Part shown: piece by piece, positions 8,541-18,400 of the stretch
Layout of the letters: every line of letters begins with the position of its first letter
Position numbering within the stretch: the stretch's first letter is position 1
Assembly (NCBI RefSeq): GCF_000177195.2
Contig: NC_015953.1
Location: 6,510,001-6,574,000, forward strand
Source of the DNA: Streptomyces sp. SirexAA-E
GTDB taxonomy: Bacteria > Actinomycetota > Actinomycetes > Streptomycetales > Streptomycetaceae
Direction: 5' to 3'
DNA: 64,000 nt
Notes under the pieces: model-generated
Seen by the model: the letters and a program-made list of their open reading frames with translations, nothing else
Databases searched by the model: none
What the model was told of the DNA's origin: nothing
Made by a program: the position numbers and the translations under genes

Positions 8541-8880
8541 TGTCGGGGCCGGTGCGTGTCGCGTCACCCGCGCAGTACCGCCCCGTCCCCGGGGCGCTGT
8601 TCCGACCCGTGTCACAGCACCGCGTCCGTAGCACCGCTCCGTACCCGCAGCGCCGTTTCTCGTCCGTAGCACCGCTCCGTACCCGCAGCACCGCTCTTCG
8701 TCCGTAGCACCGCTCCGCCACCGCGTCACCGCACCGCGTCACCGCACCGCGCCACCTCCACCAGCAGTTCCGTCAGCAGTACGGCACCGCCGGCACTGCG
8801 CCCTGCCCGCTCACCGGCCGTCCCCAGGCTCTCGGCTCCGCCCGAGCAGGGGAGACCCCGTTCGCCGAGGGGATTTCGTC
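8541..8880. repeat. Intergenic region with 38-bp and 13-bp tandem repeats
   Basis: In this 340-bp gap between the ROK gene and the ABC operon, a 38-bp unit beginning CGTCCGTAGCACCGCTCC is repeated at 8623, 8661 and (partial) 8699. It is followed by a 13-bp unit, ACCGCGTCACCGC, repeated about 2.6 times up to about 8752. Copies are back to back with no spacers. The rest of the gap should hold the ABC operon promoter, but I could not place it. Confidence 0.8.
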
Positions 8881-10410
8881 ATGGCACCAGAACCACCACC
8901 CCTGCTCACGATGTCCGGCATCACCAAGTCGTTCCCCGGTGTACGCGCCCTCGACGGCGTGGACCTCGAGGTGCAGGCGGGCGAGGTCCACTGCCTCCTC
9001 GGGCAGAACGGCGCCGGCAAGTCCACCCTCATCAAGGTGCTCGCCGGAGCCCACCAGCCCGACGACGGGTCCATCACCTGGCAGGGCGCACCCGTCCAGC
9101 TCTCCTCGCCGATCACCGCGATGCGCCTCGGGATCGCGACCATCTACCAGGAACTCGACCTGGTGGAGGGCCTGTCGGTCGCCGAGAACGTCTTCCTGGG
9201 CCATGAACCCACCACCGCGGGCTTCGTCGTCCGCACCCGTGAGGCCAGGACCGCGGCCGCCGCGCTCCTGCGGCGGCTTGGCCACCCGGAGATCGACCCC
9301 GCCCGGGAGGTCGGCGACCTCTCCGCCGCCCACCAGCAGATCGTCTCCATGGCCCGCGCGCTCTCCCACGACGTACGCCTCATCGTGATGGACGAACCGT
9401 CCGCCGCACTCGACCCCGACGAGGTCGACAACCTCTTCCGCATCGTCGAGGGGCTCACCTCGGACGGCGTGGCCGTCGTCTACATCTCGCACCGGCTGGA
9501 GGAGATCCGCCGCATCGGGGACCGGGTGACCGTGCTCAAGGACGGCAGGGCCGTCGCCGTCGGGCTCCCCGCCTCGTCCACCCCCACCCGCGACATCGTC
9601 GCCATGATGACCGGCCGCGACGTCGAGTACGTCTTCCCGCCGCGGCCCGCCCCCGGCGCCCCCCGGGCCACGACGCAACCCGTGCTCACCGTCGAAGGGC
9701 TGCACCGGCGGGGCGAGTTCGAACCCGTGGACCTGGAGCTGCGCCCCGGCGAGATCGTCGGCCTCGCCGGACTCGTCGGCTCCGGGCGCTCCGAGATCCT
9801 GGAGACGATCTACGGCGCCCGCCGGCCCACCGCCGGCCGCGTCCAGGTCGCCGGCACCCCGCTGCGCCCCGGCAGCGTCCGGGCAGCCGTCGCCGCCGGG
9901 ATCGGCCTCGCCCCCGAGGAACGCAAGGCGCAGGCACTCCTGCTGACCGAGTCGGTCACCCGGAACGTCTCCCTCTCCGCACTCTCCCGGTTCGCCCGCG
10001 GCGGCTGGCTCGACCGGGGCGCCGAGCGTACGGCCGCCCGGAGGGCCACCCGCGAGCTGTCCCTGCGCCCCGACAACCCGGACGCCGCCGTCCGCACCCT
10101 GTCCGGCGGCAACCAGCAGAAGGCGGTCCTGGCCCGCTGGCTGCTGCGCGGCTGCCGGGTCCTGCTGCTCGACGAACCGACCCGCGGCGTGGACGTCGGC
10201 GCACGCGCCGAGCTCTACGCCGTGATCCGGCGGCTGGCCGACGAAGGCCTCGCCGTCCTGCTCGTCTCCAGCGAAGTGCCCGAAGTGCTGGGCCTCGCCG
10301 ACCGGGTGCTGGTGCTCCGCGAAGGCCGCGTCGTACACCAGGCCGACGCCCAGGAGCTCGACGAGCACCGCGTACTCGACCTCGTCATGGAAGGGAGCCC
10401 GACGTCATGA
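8881..10410 (+). CDS. Sugar ABC transporter, double ATPase (RbsA/MglA type)
   Basis: A 509-residue cytoplasmic ATPase with two fused nucleotide-binding domains, driving uptake of a monosaccharide or polyol (CUT2 class). The first domain has Walker A GQNGAGKST (41-49), Walker B LIVMDEPSA and a degenerate signature (LSAAHQQ). The second has a degenerate Walker A (GLVGSGRSE), a good signature (LSGGNQQK) and LLLDEPTRGVDVG. This asymmetry is normal for the family. The next gene, the permease, begins in the ATGA overlap at its end. Together with the binding protein and ROK regulator it forms a complete uptake unit. Confidence 0.93.
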   Translation: MAPEPPPLLTMSGITKSFPGVRALDGVDLEVQAGEVHCLLGQNGAGKSTLIKVLAGAHQPDDGSITWQGAPVQLSSPITAMRLGIATIYQELDLVEGLSVAENVFLGHEPTTAGFVVRTREARTAAAALLRRLGHPEIDPAREVGDLSAAHQQIVSMARALSHDVRLIVMDEPSAALDPDEVDNLFRIVEGLTSDGVAVVYISHRLEEIRRIGDRVTVLKDGRAVAVGLPASSTPTRDIVAMMTGRDVEYVFPPRPAPGAPRATTQPVLTVEGLHRRGEFEPVDLELRPGEIVGLAGLVGSGRSEILETIYGARRPTAGRVQVAGTPLRPGSVRAAVAAGIGLAPEERKAQALLLTESVTRNVSLSALSRFARGGWLDRGAERTAARRATRELSLRPDNPDAAVRTLSGGNQQKAVLARWLLRGCRVLLLDEPTRGVDVGARAELYAVIRRLADEGLAVLLVSSEVPEVLGLADRVLVLREGRVVHQADAQELDEHRVLDLVMEGSPTS

Positions 10411-11456
10411 CACAGCCCGCACCGTCGGCGCAGCACCAGGGGCCCGGGAAGGGGCACCCGAGCGCCCCCGCCGCCCCGCCCTCGAAACAGGGATCCGGCT
10501 CGCGTGCCCTCGGCCTCCGCGTCGACGTACGCAACCTGTCGCTCCTCGGCGTCCTCGCGGTCCTGGTGGCCGTCGGCGGCATCACCGAGCCGGACGCCTT
10601 CCTGGACACCGGCAACCTCCAGTTGATCCTGACGCAGGCCTCCGTCATCGGGGTCGTCACCGTCGGCGTGACGTTCGTCATCATCAGCGGCGGCATCGAC
10701 CTGTCCGTCGGGGCGATGGTCGCGCTGGCCTCCGTCTGGGCGACGACACTGGCCACCCAGGAGTACGGCTTCGCGGGGATCCTGTTCACCGCCGTGGTCG
10801 TCGGACTCGCGGCCGGGCTGGTCAACGGGCTCCTCATCGCCTACGGGGGGATGGTCCCCTTCATCGCGACGCTGGCCATGCTCGCCTCGGCACGCGGCCT
10901 GGCGCTGCAGATCACCGACGGCAAGACGCAGATCGTGACGGTGCGTTCGGTCCTGGACCTCGGTCTGCCCGACAGCTACGTCCTGGGCATCCCCCCGCTG
11001 GTCCTCGTCTTCGCCGCGGTCACCGTGGCCGGCTGGCTGATCCTGAACCGGACGACCTTCGGACGCCGTACGGTCGCGGTCGGCGGGAACGCCGAGGCGG
11101 CCAGGCTCGCCGGCATCGACGTACGCCGGCAGCGGCTCTACCTCTACCTGTTGTCCGGGCTGTGCTGCGGCATCGCCGCCTTCATGCTGATCATCCTGTC
11201 CGGATCGGGCCAGAACACCAACGGCAACCTGTACGAACTCGACGCCATCGCCGCCGCGATCATCGGCGGAACGCTGCTGAGCGGCGGGCGGGGCACGATC
11301 ATCGGGTCCGTCCTCGGCGTCCTGGTCTTCACCACGATCACCAACATCTTCGCTCTCAACAACCTGCAGAGCGACGTCCAGCAGATAGCCAAGGGCGCGA
11401 TCATCGTCGCGGCCGTCCTGGTCCAGCGCCGCACGCTCCGCGGCGGAGAGACCTGA
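10407..11456 (+). CDS. Sugar ABC transporter permease (RbsC type)
   Basis: A 349-residue inner-membrane channel subunit of the CUT2 class. After a Pro/Ala-rich cytoplasmic tail of about 45 residues come some ten membrane segments. The conserved ISGGIDLSVGAMVAL, GMVPFIATLAM and AVGGNAEAARLAGI stretches are clear; the last is the loop that contacts the ATPase. It overlaps the ATPase gene by 4 bp. Substrate is unknown, but neighbouring Gfo/Idh and isomerase genes suggest a polyol such as inositol or a related sugar. Confidence 0.93.
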   Translation: MTQPAPSAQHQGPGKGHPSAPAAPPSKQGSGSRALGLRVDVRNLSLLGVLAVLVAVGGITEPDAFLDTGNLQLILTQASVIGVVTVGVTFVIISGGIDLSVGAMVALASVWATTLATQEYGFAGILFTAVVVGLAAGLVNGLLIAYGGMVPFIATLAMLASARGLALQITDGKTQIVTVRSVLDLGLPDSYVLGIPPLVLVFAAVTVAGWLILNRTTFGRRTVAVGGNAEAARLAGIDVRRQRLYLYLLSGLCCGIAAFMLIILSGSGQNTNGNLYELDAIAAAIIGGTLLSGGRGTIIGSVLGVLVFTTITNIFALNNLQSDVQQIAKGAIIVAAVLVQRRTLRGGET

Positions 11457-11545
11457 GCCCCGCTCGCGTCACGGAGCACCGCTCACCCCACTGATCACCA
11501 CCCGCAGTTCCGCATGCCACGCACCGGATGAAGGGTTCGACAGCC

Positions 11546-12583
11546 ATGCCAGAAACCAGCCGCAGAGGACTGCTCTTCGGCACCGCGGCCGTCTCCGCGG
11601 GAGCCTTCCTCACCGCATGCACCAGCAACGAGCCCAAGGAGAAGACGCCCGCGCAGGACAACCGGCCGGCCGCCGACGACACCGCGGGCAAGCCCGTCAC
11701 CATCGGCTTCGCCGGACCGCAGGCCGACCACGGCTGGCTCAACGCGATCAACGTCCAGGCCAAGTCGCGCGCGGAGAAGTACTCCGAGGTGACCTTGGAG
11801 ACCACCGAGGGCTCCAACGACACCGCCGCCCAGATCGGCCAGGTCAAGACCCTCATCAACAAGAAGGTCGACGTCCTGGTCGTCCTGCCCGCCGACGGGA
11901 AGGCGCTCACCCAGGTCGGCCTGGAAGCCATGAGGGCCGGCATCCCCGTCGTCAACCTCGACCGGGTCTTCGCCTCCCCGCAGGCCTACCGCTGCTGGGT
12001 CGGCGGCGACAACTACGGCATGGGCCTCAACGCCGGGCACTACATCGGCGAACAGCTCAAGGACAAGGCGAACGCCAAGGTCGTCGAGCTCGCCGGGATC
12101 GACAACCTGGAGCTGACCAAGCAGCGCAGCCAGGGCTTCGCCGACGCCCTGAAGAACTACTCCAACGTCAAGCTGGTGGCCCGTCAGGCGGCCGACTTCA
12201 CCGTGGAGTCCGGGCAGGCCAAGATGGCGCAACTGCTCCAGGCACAGAAGCAGTTCGACGCCCTGTGGAACCACGACGACGACCAGGGCGTGGGCGCGCT
12301 GCGCGCCATCGAGCAGGCCGGCCGCGACGAGTTCATCATGGTCGGCGGCGCGGGCGCCAAGTCCGCCATGGACGCCATCAAGGCCGGTAACACCGTCCTG
12401 AAGGCCACGGTCCTCTACCCGCCGACGATGGCCGCCTCCGCCATCGACCTGGCCCGCGCGCTCGGCCAGAGCAAGGGCGTCGCCGGCCTCGCCGAGATGG
12501 AGATCCCCACCTCCGTGACGTTGTACTCGGCCGTGGTCAGCAAGGACAACATCGACCAGTACCTGCCGACGGGCTTCAGCTGA
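11546..12583 (+). CDS. Sugar ABC transporter substrate-binding lipoprotein
   Basis: A 345-residue periplasmic-binding-protein type 1 (RbsB-like) receptor delivering sugar to the permease. The N terminus combines a twin-arginine motif (SRRGLLFG) with a lipobox (LTAC), so it is probably a Tat-exported lipoprotein anchored outside the membrane. The mature part starts VTIGFAGPQADHGW and ends with TSVTLYSAVVSKDNIDQYL. The ATG at 11546 with GAAGGG 10 bases upstream is preferred; an in-frame ATG at 11528 would add six residues before the signal peptide. It is the third gene of the transporter operon. Confidence 0.92.
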   Translation: MPETSRRGLLFGTAAVSAGAFLTACTSNEPKEKTPAQDNRPAADDTAGKPVTIGFAGPQADHGWLNAINVQAKSRAEKYSEVTLETTEGSNDTAAQIGQVKTLINKKVDVLVVLPADGKALTQVGLEAMRAGIPVVNLDRVFASPQAYRCWVGGDNYGMGLNAGHYIGEQLKDKANAKVVELAGIDNLELTKQRSQGFADALKNYSNVKLVARQAADFTVESGQAKMAQLLQAQKQFDALWNHDDDQGVGALRAIEQAGRDEFIMVGGAGAKSAMDAIKAGNTVLKATVLYPPTMAASAIDLARALGQSKGVAGLAEMEIPTSVTLYSAVVSKDNIDQYLPTGFS

Positions 12584-12630
12584 TCCGGCCCCGCCGCCGC
12601 CACCGAACCACCGACGAGGAGGAAGTCCGC

Positions 12631-13857
12631 ATGGCCCGTAGGGAAGAGACGGAGCAGGAGGCCGGGGCGTCGCCGCCGGCACACCGGCCGACGCTCGGTG
12701 TCGGCATGGTCGGATACGCGTTCATGGGCGCCGCCCACTCACAGGGCTGGCGCACCGCGGGACACGTCTTCGACCTGCCGGTGAGACCGGCTCTCGCCGC
12801 GATCTGCGGACGCGACCGCACCGCGGTCGAGGCCGCGGCCACCCGCCACGGGTGGGCCGCGGCGGAGACCGACTGGCGTGCCCTGATCGCCCGGGACGAC
12901 GTGGACCTGGTCGACATCTGCACCCCCGGCGACAGCCACGCGGAGATCGCCATCGCCGCCCTGGAGGCGGGCAAGCACGTGCTGTGCGAGAAGCCGCTCG
13001 CCAACACCGTCGCCGAGGCGGAGGCCATGGCCGAGGCCGCCGAACGCGCGGCGGCCCGCGGCCAGGTGGCGATCGCGGGATTCAACTACCGTAAGGTGCC
13101 CGCCCTCACCTACGCGCGTTCGCTGATCGCCGACGGCAGGCTGGGCACCCTGCGGCACGTGCGGGCCACCTACCTCCAGGACTGGCTCGTGGACCCCCTG
13201 TCGCCGTTGACCTGGCGGCTGAAGCGCGAGCACGCCGGTTCGGGCGCGCTGGGAGACCTCGGGGCGCACATCGTCGACCTCGCCCAGTACCTGGCCGGGG
13301 AGCCGCTCGTGGGGGTCTCCGCCGTGAGCGAGACGTTCGTCCGCGAACGCCCTCTGCTCGCCGGAGGCGGGGCCGGACTCTCCGGTACCGCGGACAGTGC
13401 CGCGCGGGGGGCGGTCACTGTCGACGACGCGGCACTGTTCACGGGCCGGCTGGCGTCCGGCGCGCTGGCCTCCTTCGAGGCGACCCGGATGGCGGCCGGC
13501 CGGAAGAACGCCCTCCGGCTGGAGATCAACGGGCAGCTCGGATCGATCGCCTTCGACCTGGAACGGCTCAACGAGCTCTCCTTCCACGACCACACCGAGC
13601 CCGCCACGACCGCGGGATTCCGGCGGATCCTCGTCACCGAACCCGAGCACCCTTACCTGGAGGCCTGGTGGCCGCCGGGCCACGGGCTCGGCTACGAGCA
13701 CACGTTCGTGCACCAGGCGCGTGACGTGGTGCGGACGATCACCGAGAAGACCGCCCCCGTGCCGTCGTTCGCCGACGGGCTCCAGGTGCAGAGGGTGCTG
13801 GCCGCCGTCGAGGAGAGCGCCGCCAAGAACTCCGTCCACACCCCGGTCCCCTTCTAG
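12631..13857 (+). CDS. Gfo/Idh/MocA family oxidoreductase
   Basis: A 408-residue NAD(P)-dependent dehydrogenase of the glucose-fructose oxidoreductase / inositol dehydrogenase superfamily. The Rossmann start GVGMVGYAFMGAAH follows a 22-residue tail. The catalytic-lysine motif CEKPLA is intact, and GALGDLGAHIVDLAQYL supplies the usual C-terminal active-site Asp/His. It likely oxidises or epimerises the imported sugar or polyol. A good GGAGG ribosome-binding site precedes the ATG. The stop codon TAG forms part of a CTAG that is duplicated on either side of the inserted element just downstream. Confidence 0.92.
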   Translation: MARREETEQEAGASPPAHRPTLGVGMVGYAFMGAAHSQGWRTAGHVFDLPVRPALAAICGRDRTAVEAAATRHGWAAAETDWRALIARDDVDLVDICTPGDSHAEIAIAALEAGKHVLCEKPLANTVAEAEAMAEAAERAAARGQVAIAGFNYRKVPALTYARSLIADGRLGTLRHVRATYLQDWLVDPLSPLTWRLKREHAGSGALGDLGAHIVDLAQYLAGEPLVGVSAVSETFVRERPLLAGGGAGLSGTADSAARGAVTVDDAALFTGRLASGALASFEATRMAAGRKNALRLEINGQLGSIAFDLERLNELSFHDHTEPATTAGFRRILVTEPEHPYLEAWWPPGHGLGYEHTFVHQARDVVRTITEKTAPVPSFADGLQVQRVLAAVEESAAKNSVHTPVPF

Positions 13858-14066
13858 GGCGTGTTTCGAGAGCCCCGCTGCCCGGCGACGCCCGGCACGC
13901 ATTCCGCCAAGGCCTTGAGGGCCGGCGGGCCCCGTCCGCGTCGTCGGGACCACCCCGGTACATCCGGTACATCCGGTACCCGGGCGACCCTCCGCCTTGC
14001 GACCGCACACACCAGACGCCGCCGGACCCGCCCTCCGGGCGGACGGCGCTACTTCCGGAACACGCC
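13858..14066. mobile_element. MITE-like insertion, 209 bp, flanked by CTAG duplications
   Basis: The left end GGCGTGTTTCGAGAG and the inverted right end (read as GGCGTGTTCCGGAAG) match at 12 of 15 positions, with the outer 8 identical. CTAG flanks both sides (13854-13857 and 14067-14070). A four-base YTAR/CTAG target duplication is known for IS5-group elements. No transposase gene fits in 209 bp, so it would be a non-autonomous element. Removing it with one CTAG would rebuild a textbook junction: stop TAG, Shine-Dalgarno AGGAGG, 6-base spacer, ATG. Inside is a short repeat, CCGGTACAT, near 13958-13980. Confidence 0.7.
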
Positions 14067-14080
14067 CTAGGAGGTCCCGC

Positions 14081-15082
14081 ATGCCCCGCCCCTTCACGCT
14101 CTTCACCGGCCAGTGGGCCGACCTGCCGCTCGAAGAGGTCTGCCGGCTCGCCCGGGACTTCGGCTACGACGGTCTCGAACTCGCCTGCTGGGGAGACCAC
14201 TTCGAGGTCGACAAGGCGCTCGCCGACCCCGGCTACCTCGACGGCCGACGGCAGCTGCTCGACAAGTACGGCCTGAAGTGCTGGGCCGTCTCCAACCACC
14301 TGGTGGGCCAGGCCGTCTGCGACAACCCCATCGACGAACGCCACCAGCAGATCCTGCCCGCACGGATCTGGGGGGACGGGGAGCCGGAAGGCGTACGCCG
14401 GCGTGCCGCCGAGGAGATCAAGGACACCGCACGGGCCGCCGCCGCCTTCGGCGTCGACACCGTGATCGGCTTCACCGGGTCCTCGATCTGGCACCTGGTC
14501 GCCATGTTCCCGCCGGTGCCGCCGCACATGATCGAACGCGGCTACCAGGACTTCGCGGATCGCTGGAACCCGATCCTGGACGTCTTCGACCAGGAAGGGG
14601 TCCGCTTCGCCCACGAGGTCCACCCGAGCGAGATCGCGTACGACTACTGGACCACGCACCGCGCCCTGGAGGCGGTCGGCCACCGGCCCGCGTTCGGGCT
14701 GAACTTCGACCCGAGCCACTTCGTGTGGCAGGACCTCGACCCGGTCGCCTTCCTGTACGACTTCCGGGAGCGGATCTACCACGTGGACTGCAAGGAGGCC
14801 CGCAAACGCCTCGACGGCCGCAACGGCCGCCTGGGCTCCCACCTGCCGTGGGGCGACCCGCGGCGCGGCTGGGACTTCGTCTCCGCCGGACACGGGGACG
14901 TGCCCTGGGAGGACGTGTTCCGGATGCTGCGGTCCATCGGGTACGCGGGACCGGTCTCGGTGGAGTGGGAGGACGCGGGCATGGACCGGCTGGCGGGCGC
15001 GCCGGAGGCGCTGACCTCCCTGAAGCGGTTCGACTTCGACCCGCCGAGCGCGTCGTTCGACGCGGCCTTCGGGGGCGGCTGA
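14081..15082 (+). CDS. Sugar phosphate isomerase/epimerase (xylose-isomerase-like TIM barrel)
   Basis: A 333-residue AP-endonuclease-2/IolE-IolI type TIM barrel. Likely metal ligands are in HEVHPSE, NFDPSHF, HVDCKEA and SVEWED, the typical Glu/Asp/His/Glu set. Such enzymes isomerise or dehydrate inositol- and sugar-derived intermediates and are often paired with Gfo/Idh dehydrogenases, as here. The ATG at 14081 has AGGAGG 6 bases upstream. That Shine-Dalgarno directly abuts the right end of the inserted element, so the gene was probably originally about 10 bp from the dehydrogenase stop. Read-through into this gene now has to cross the insert. Confidence 0.9.
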   Translation: MPRPFTLFTGQWADLPLEEVCRLARDFGYDGLELACWGDHFEVDKALADPGYLDGRRQLLDKYGLKCWAVSNHLVGQAVCDNPIDERHQQILPARIWGDGEPEGVRRRAAEEIKDTARAAAAFGVDTVIGFTGSSIWHLVAMFPPVPPHMIERGYQDFADRWNPILDVFDQEGVRFAHEVHPSEIAYDYWTTHRALEAVGHRPAFGLNFDPSHFVWQDLDPVAFLYDFRERIYHVDCKEARKRLDGRNGRLGSHLPWGDPRRGWDFVSAGHGDVPWEDVFRMLRSIGYAGPVSVEWEDAGMDRLAGAPEALTSLKRFDFDPPSASFDAAFGGG

Positions 15083-15439
15083 CCCAGCCGGAGGCGGCCC
15101 GGGGGCCGGACCGGCGGGTCCGGTTCCCGGGGCCGCGCCCCGACGGGCGGCGGGGGAGTGGTGGCTTGCGTGTCCACGGCCCGGGGCATCGGCACCAGCC
15201 GACGGGCCGCCTCGCCCTGCCCACATCCCGCTTTGTCCTGGCAAGGGAAAAAGCTCGGCCCAACTCGTGCGTAAGCCCTTTCCGTCACGGACGAACAGGT
15301 CTACCGTCCCCTTCGTGTACACGACATGACTCGCGTAACCCGGGCCTCACCGCGCCCCGGGCCACGAGCGCGGCAGTCCCCGCGCGCAACGGATACGGCT
15401 CCACCCGCCCGTACAACCGGCACTCTCCGGAGGACGCAC
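15083..15439. other. Intergenic region with terminator-like hairpin, 357 bp
   Basis: A nested GC-rich hairpin at 15094-15134, with inner stem CCGGACC/GGTCCGG, probably ends the transporter/isomerase operon. The remainder up to the GTG at 15440 should hold the promoter of the next gene. An A-rich patch near 15245-15255 is visible, but I could not define -35/-10 boxes. Confidence 0.5.
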
Positions 15440-18400
15440 GTGCACAGAAGCAGCAGACGGCTCCGCGCCCGAAAAACACTCGCACTCCTGACCGGCGGAC
15501 TGCTCGCCGCCGCCACCCTCAGCCTCGGCTCCCCGGCCGCGGCCGATACCCCCGCCGAAGGCGCCACCAGCCGGGCGGCCGACGCCGCCGAGGACTTCCA
15601 GCAGGTCACCCTGGCCAAGGGCGCCGCCGAGACCGGTGAGCCCATCTCGCTGGCAGTGCTCCCCGACCGCAGCGTGCTGCACACCTCGCGCAGCGGCGAG
15701 CTGCGGATCACCGACAGCGCCGGCAACACCCGCATATCCGGCACCATCCCCGTCTACTCGCACGACGAGGAAGGGCTCCAGGGCGTCGGCATCGACCCCG
15801 GGTTCGCCGAGAACCGGGCGATCTACCTGTACTACGCGCCCCCGCTGGACACGCCCGACGGTGACGCCCCGGAGAACGGCACCGCCGAGGACTTCGCGAA
15901 GTTCGACGGGGTCAACCGGCTCTCCCGCTTCACGCTGAACGAGGACGGCACCCTCGACAGCGGCAGCGAGAAGAAGGTCCTCGACATCCCCACGACCCGC
16001 GGCATGTGCTGCCACGTGGGCGGTGACATCGACTTCGACGCCGAGGGCAACCTGTACCTCTCGACGGGCGACGACTCCAACCCGTTCTCCTCCGACGGCT
16101 ACTCGCCGCTGGACGACCGGGCGGACCGCAACCCCGCCTTCGACGCCCGCCGCACCTCCGGCAACACCAACGACCTCCGTGGCAAGATCCTGCGCATCAA
16201 GGTCGCCGACGACGGCTCGTACACCGTCCCCGACGGCAACCTCTTCGCCCCGGGCACCGACAAGACCCGTCCCGAGATCTACGCGATGGGCTTCCGCAAC
16301 CCGTTCCGCTTCAGCGTGGACCAGGCCACCGGCATCCTGTACGTCGGTGACTACGGCCCCGACGCCGGCGCCGCCGACCCGAACCGCGGACCGGCCGGAC
16401 AGGTCGAGTTCGCCCGGGTGACGAAGCCCGGCAACTTCGGCTGGCCGTACTGCACCGGCGACAACGACGCGTACAACCGCTACGACTTCGCCACCGGCAC
16501 CTCCGGCGCGAAGTTCGACTGCGCCGCCCCGAAGAACGAGTCGCGCCACAACACCGGCCTGGTCGACCTGCCGCCCGCCGAGGCCGCCTGGATCCCGTAC
16601 GACGGTGGCTCGCTGCCCGAGTTCGGCAGCGGTTCCGAGTCCCCGATGGGCGGACCCGTCTACCGCTACGACGCGGACCTGGACTCGCCGGTGAAGTTCC
16701 CCGAGGAGTACGACGGGGACTTCTTCGCCGGGGAGTTCGGCCGGCAGTGGATCAAGCGCATCGAGCAGGACGCCGACGGCACGGTCCGGTCGATCAACGA
16801 CGTCCCGTGGACCGGCACCCAGATCATGGACATGGCCTTCGGCCCCGACGGGGCGCTCTACGTCCTGGACTACGGCCTGTCCTGGTTCGGCGGCGACGAG
16901 AACTCCGCGCTCTACCGCATCGAGAACGCCACCGGCGGCCGCTCACCCATCGCCGAGGCCTCCGCGAACAAGACCTCCGGCGTCGCGCCCCTCAAGGTGA
17001 AGTTCTCCTCGGAGGGCACCACCGACGGGGACGGCGACGCCCTCACGTACGCCTGGGACTTCGGTGACGGCGGCACGTCGACGGCCGCCAACCCCACCTA
17101 CACGTACAAGAAGAACGGCACGTACACCGCCACCGTCACCGCCGAGGACCCCACCGGGCGCACCGGATCGGCCAGCGTGCACGTGACCGTCGGCAACACC
17201 GCGCCCGTCGTCGAGATGCACTTCCCGTCCGACGGCCAGCTCTTCGAGTTCGGCGACGAGGTGCCCTTCGAGGTGACCGTCACCGACCCGGAGGACGGCA
17301 CCGTCGACTGCGCGAAGGTCGAGGTCAAATTCACCCTGGGCCACGACAGCCACGGGCACGACATCACCACCGCGCACGGCTGCGAAGGCACCATCAAGAC
17401 GGCGATGGAGGGCGGCCACGACCCCAACGCCAACATCTACGGCGGCATCTCGGCCTCCTACACCGACGGCGGGGGCGGCGGCCAGGCCGCGCTGACCGGC
17501 CGTGACCAGGCCAAGCTCCAGCCGCGCCACCGGCAGGCCGAGCACTACGACGCCTCGTCCGGTGTCACCACCCCGAACAAGACCAGCGCCCACGGCGGCC
17601 GGACCGTCGGGGACATCCACAACGACGACTGGATCTCCTTCACCCCCTACATCCTCGACGGCGCCACCAAGCTCACCGCCCGCACGTCCTCGGCCGGCGC
17701 GGGAGGCTTCCTGGAGGTACGGACCGGATCGCCCACCGGCAAGATCCTCGGCTCCGCCCCCGTCCCCGTGACCGGCAGCTGGGACACCTTCCAGGACATC
17801 GACGTGCCGCTGCGCGGCGCGCCGAAGAAGGCCACCGAGCTCTTCCTCGTCTTCAAGGGCGGTGACGGGGCGCTCTACGACGTGGACGACTTCGAACTGT
17901 CGAACAGCCCCGTGGACAAGACCGCCAAGCGCGTCCTCGTCTTCTCCAAGACCGGCGGCTTCCGCCACGACTCGATCCCCGAGGGCATCGCCGCGCTCAA
18001 GGAACTCGGCAAGGGCAGCAACATCACCGTCGACGCCACCGAGGAGGCCGGCCAGTTCACCACCAGCAACCTGGCCCGCTACGACGCCGTCGCCTTCCTG
18101 TCCACCACCGGTGACATCCTGAACGCCGACCAGAAGAAGGCGTTCGAGAACTTCGTCTCCACCGGTGGCGGCTACATGGGCATCCACGCGGCCGCCGACA
18201 CCGAGTACGACTGGGAGTTCTACGGCGGACTCGTCGGCGCCTACTTCTCCTCCCACCCGCAGATCCAGCCCGCGACCGTCCGGGTGGAGAACCACGACCA
18301 CCCGGCGACCGCCCACCTGGACGACGCCTGGGACCGCACCGACGAGTGGTACAACTACCGCACCAACCCCCGGGACAAGGCCCAGGTCCTCGCCACCCTG

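Noticed and set aside
8623..8752. Possible CRISPR array from repeated 38-bp units
   Set aside because: Units abut with no unique spacers, only 2-3 copies exist and no cas genes are present.
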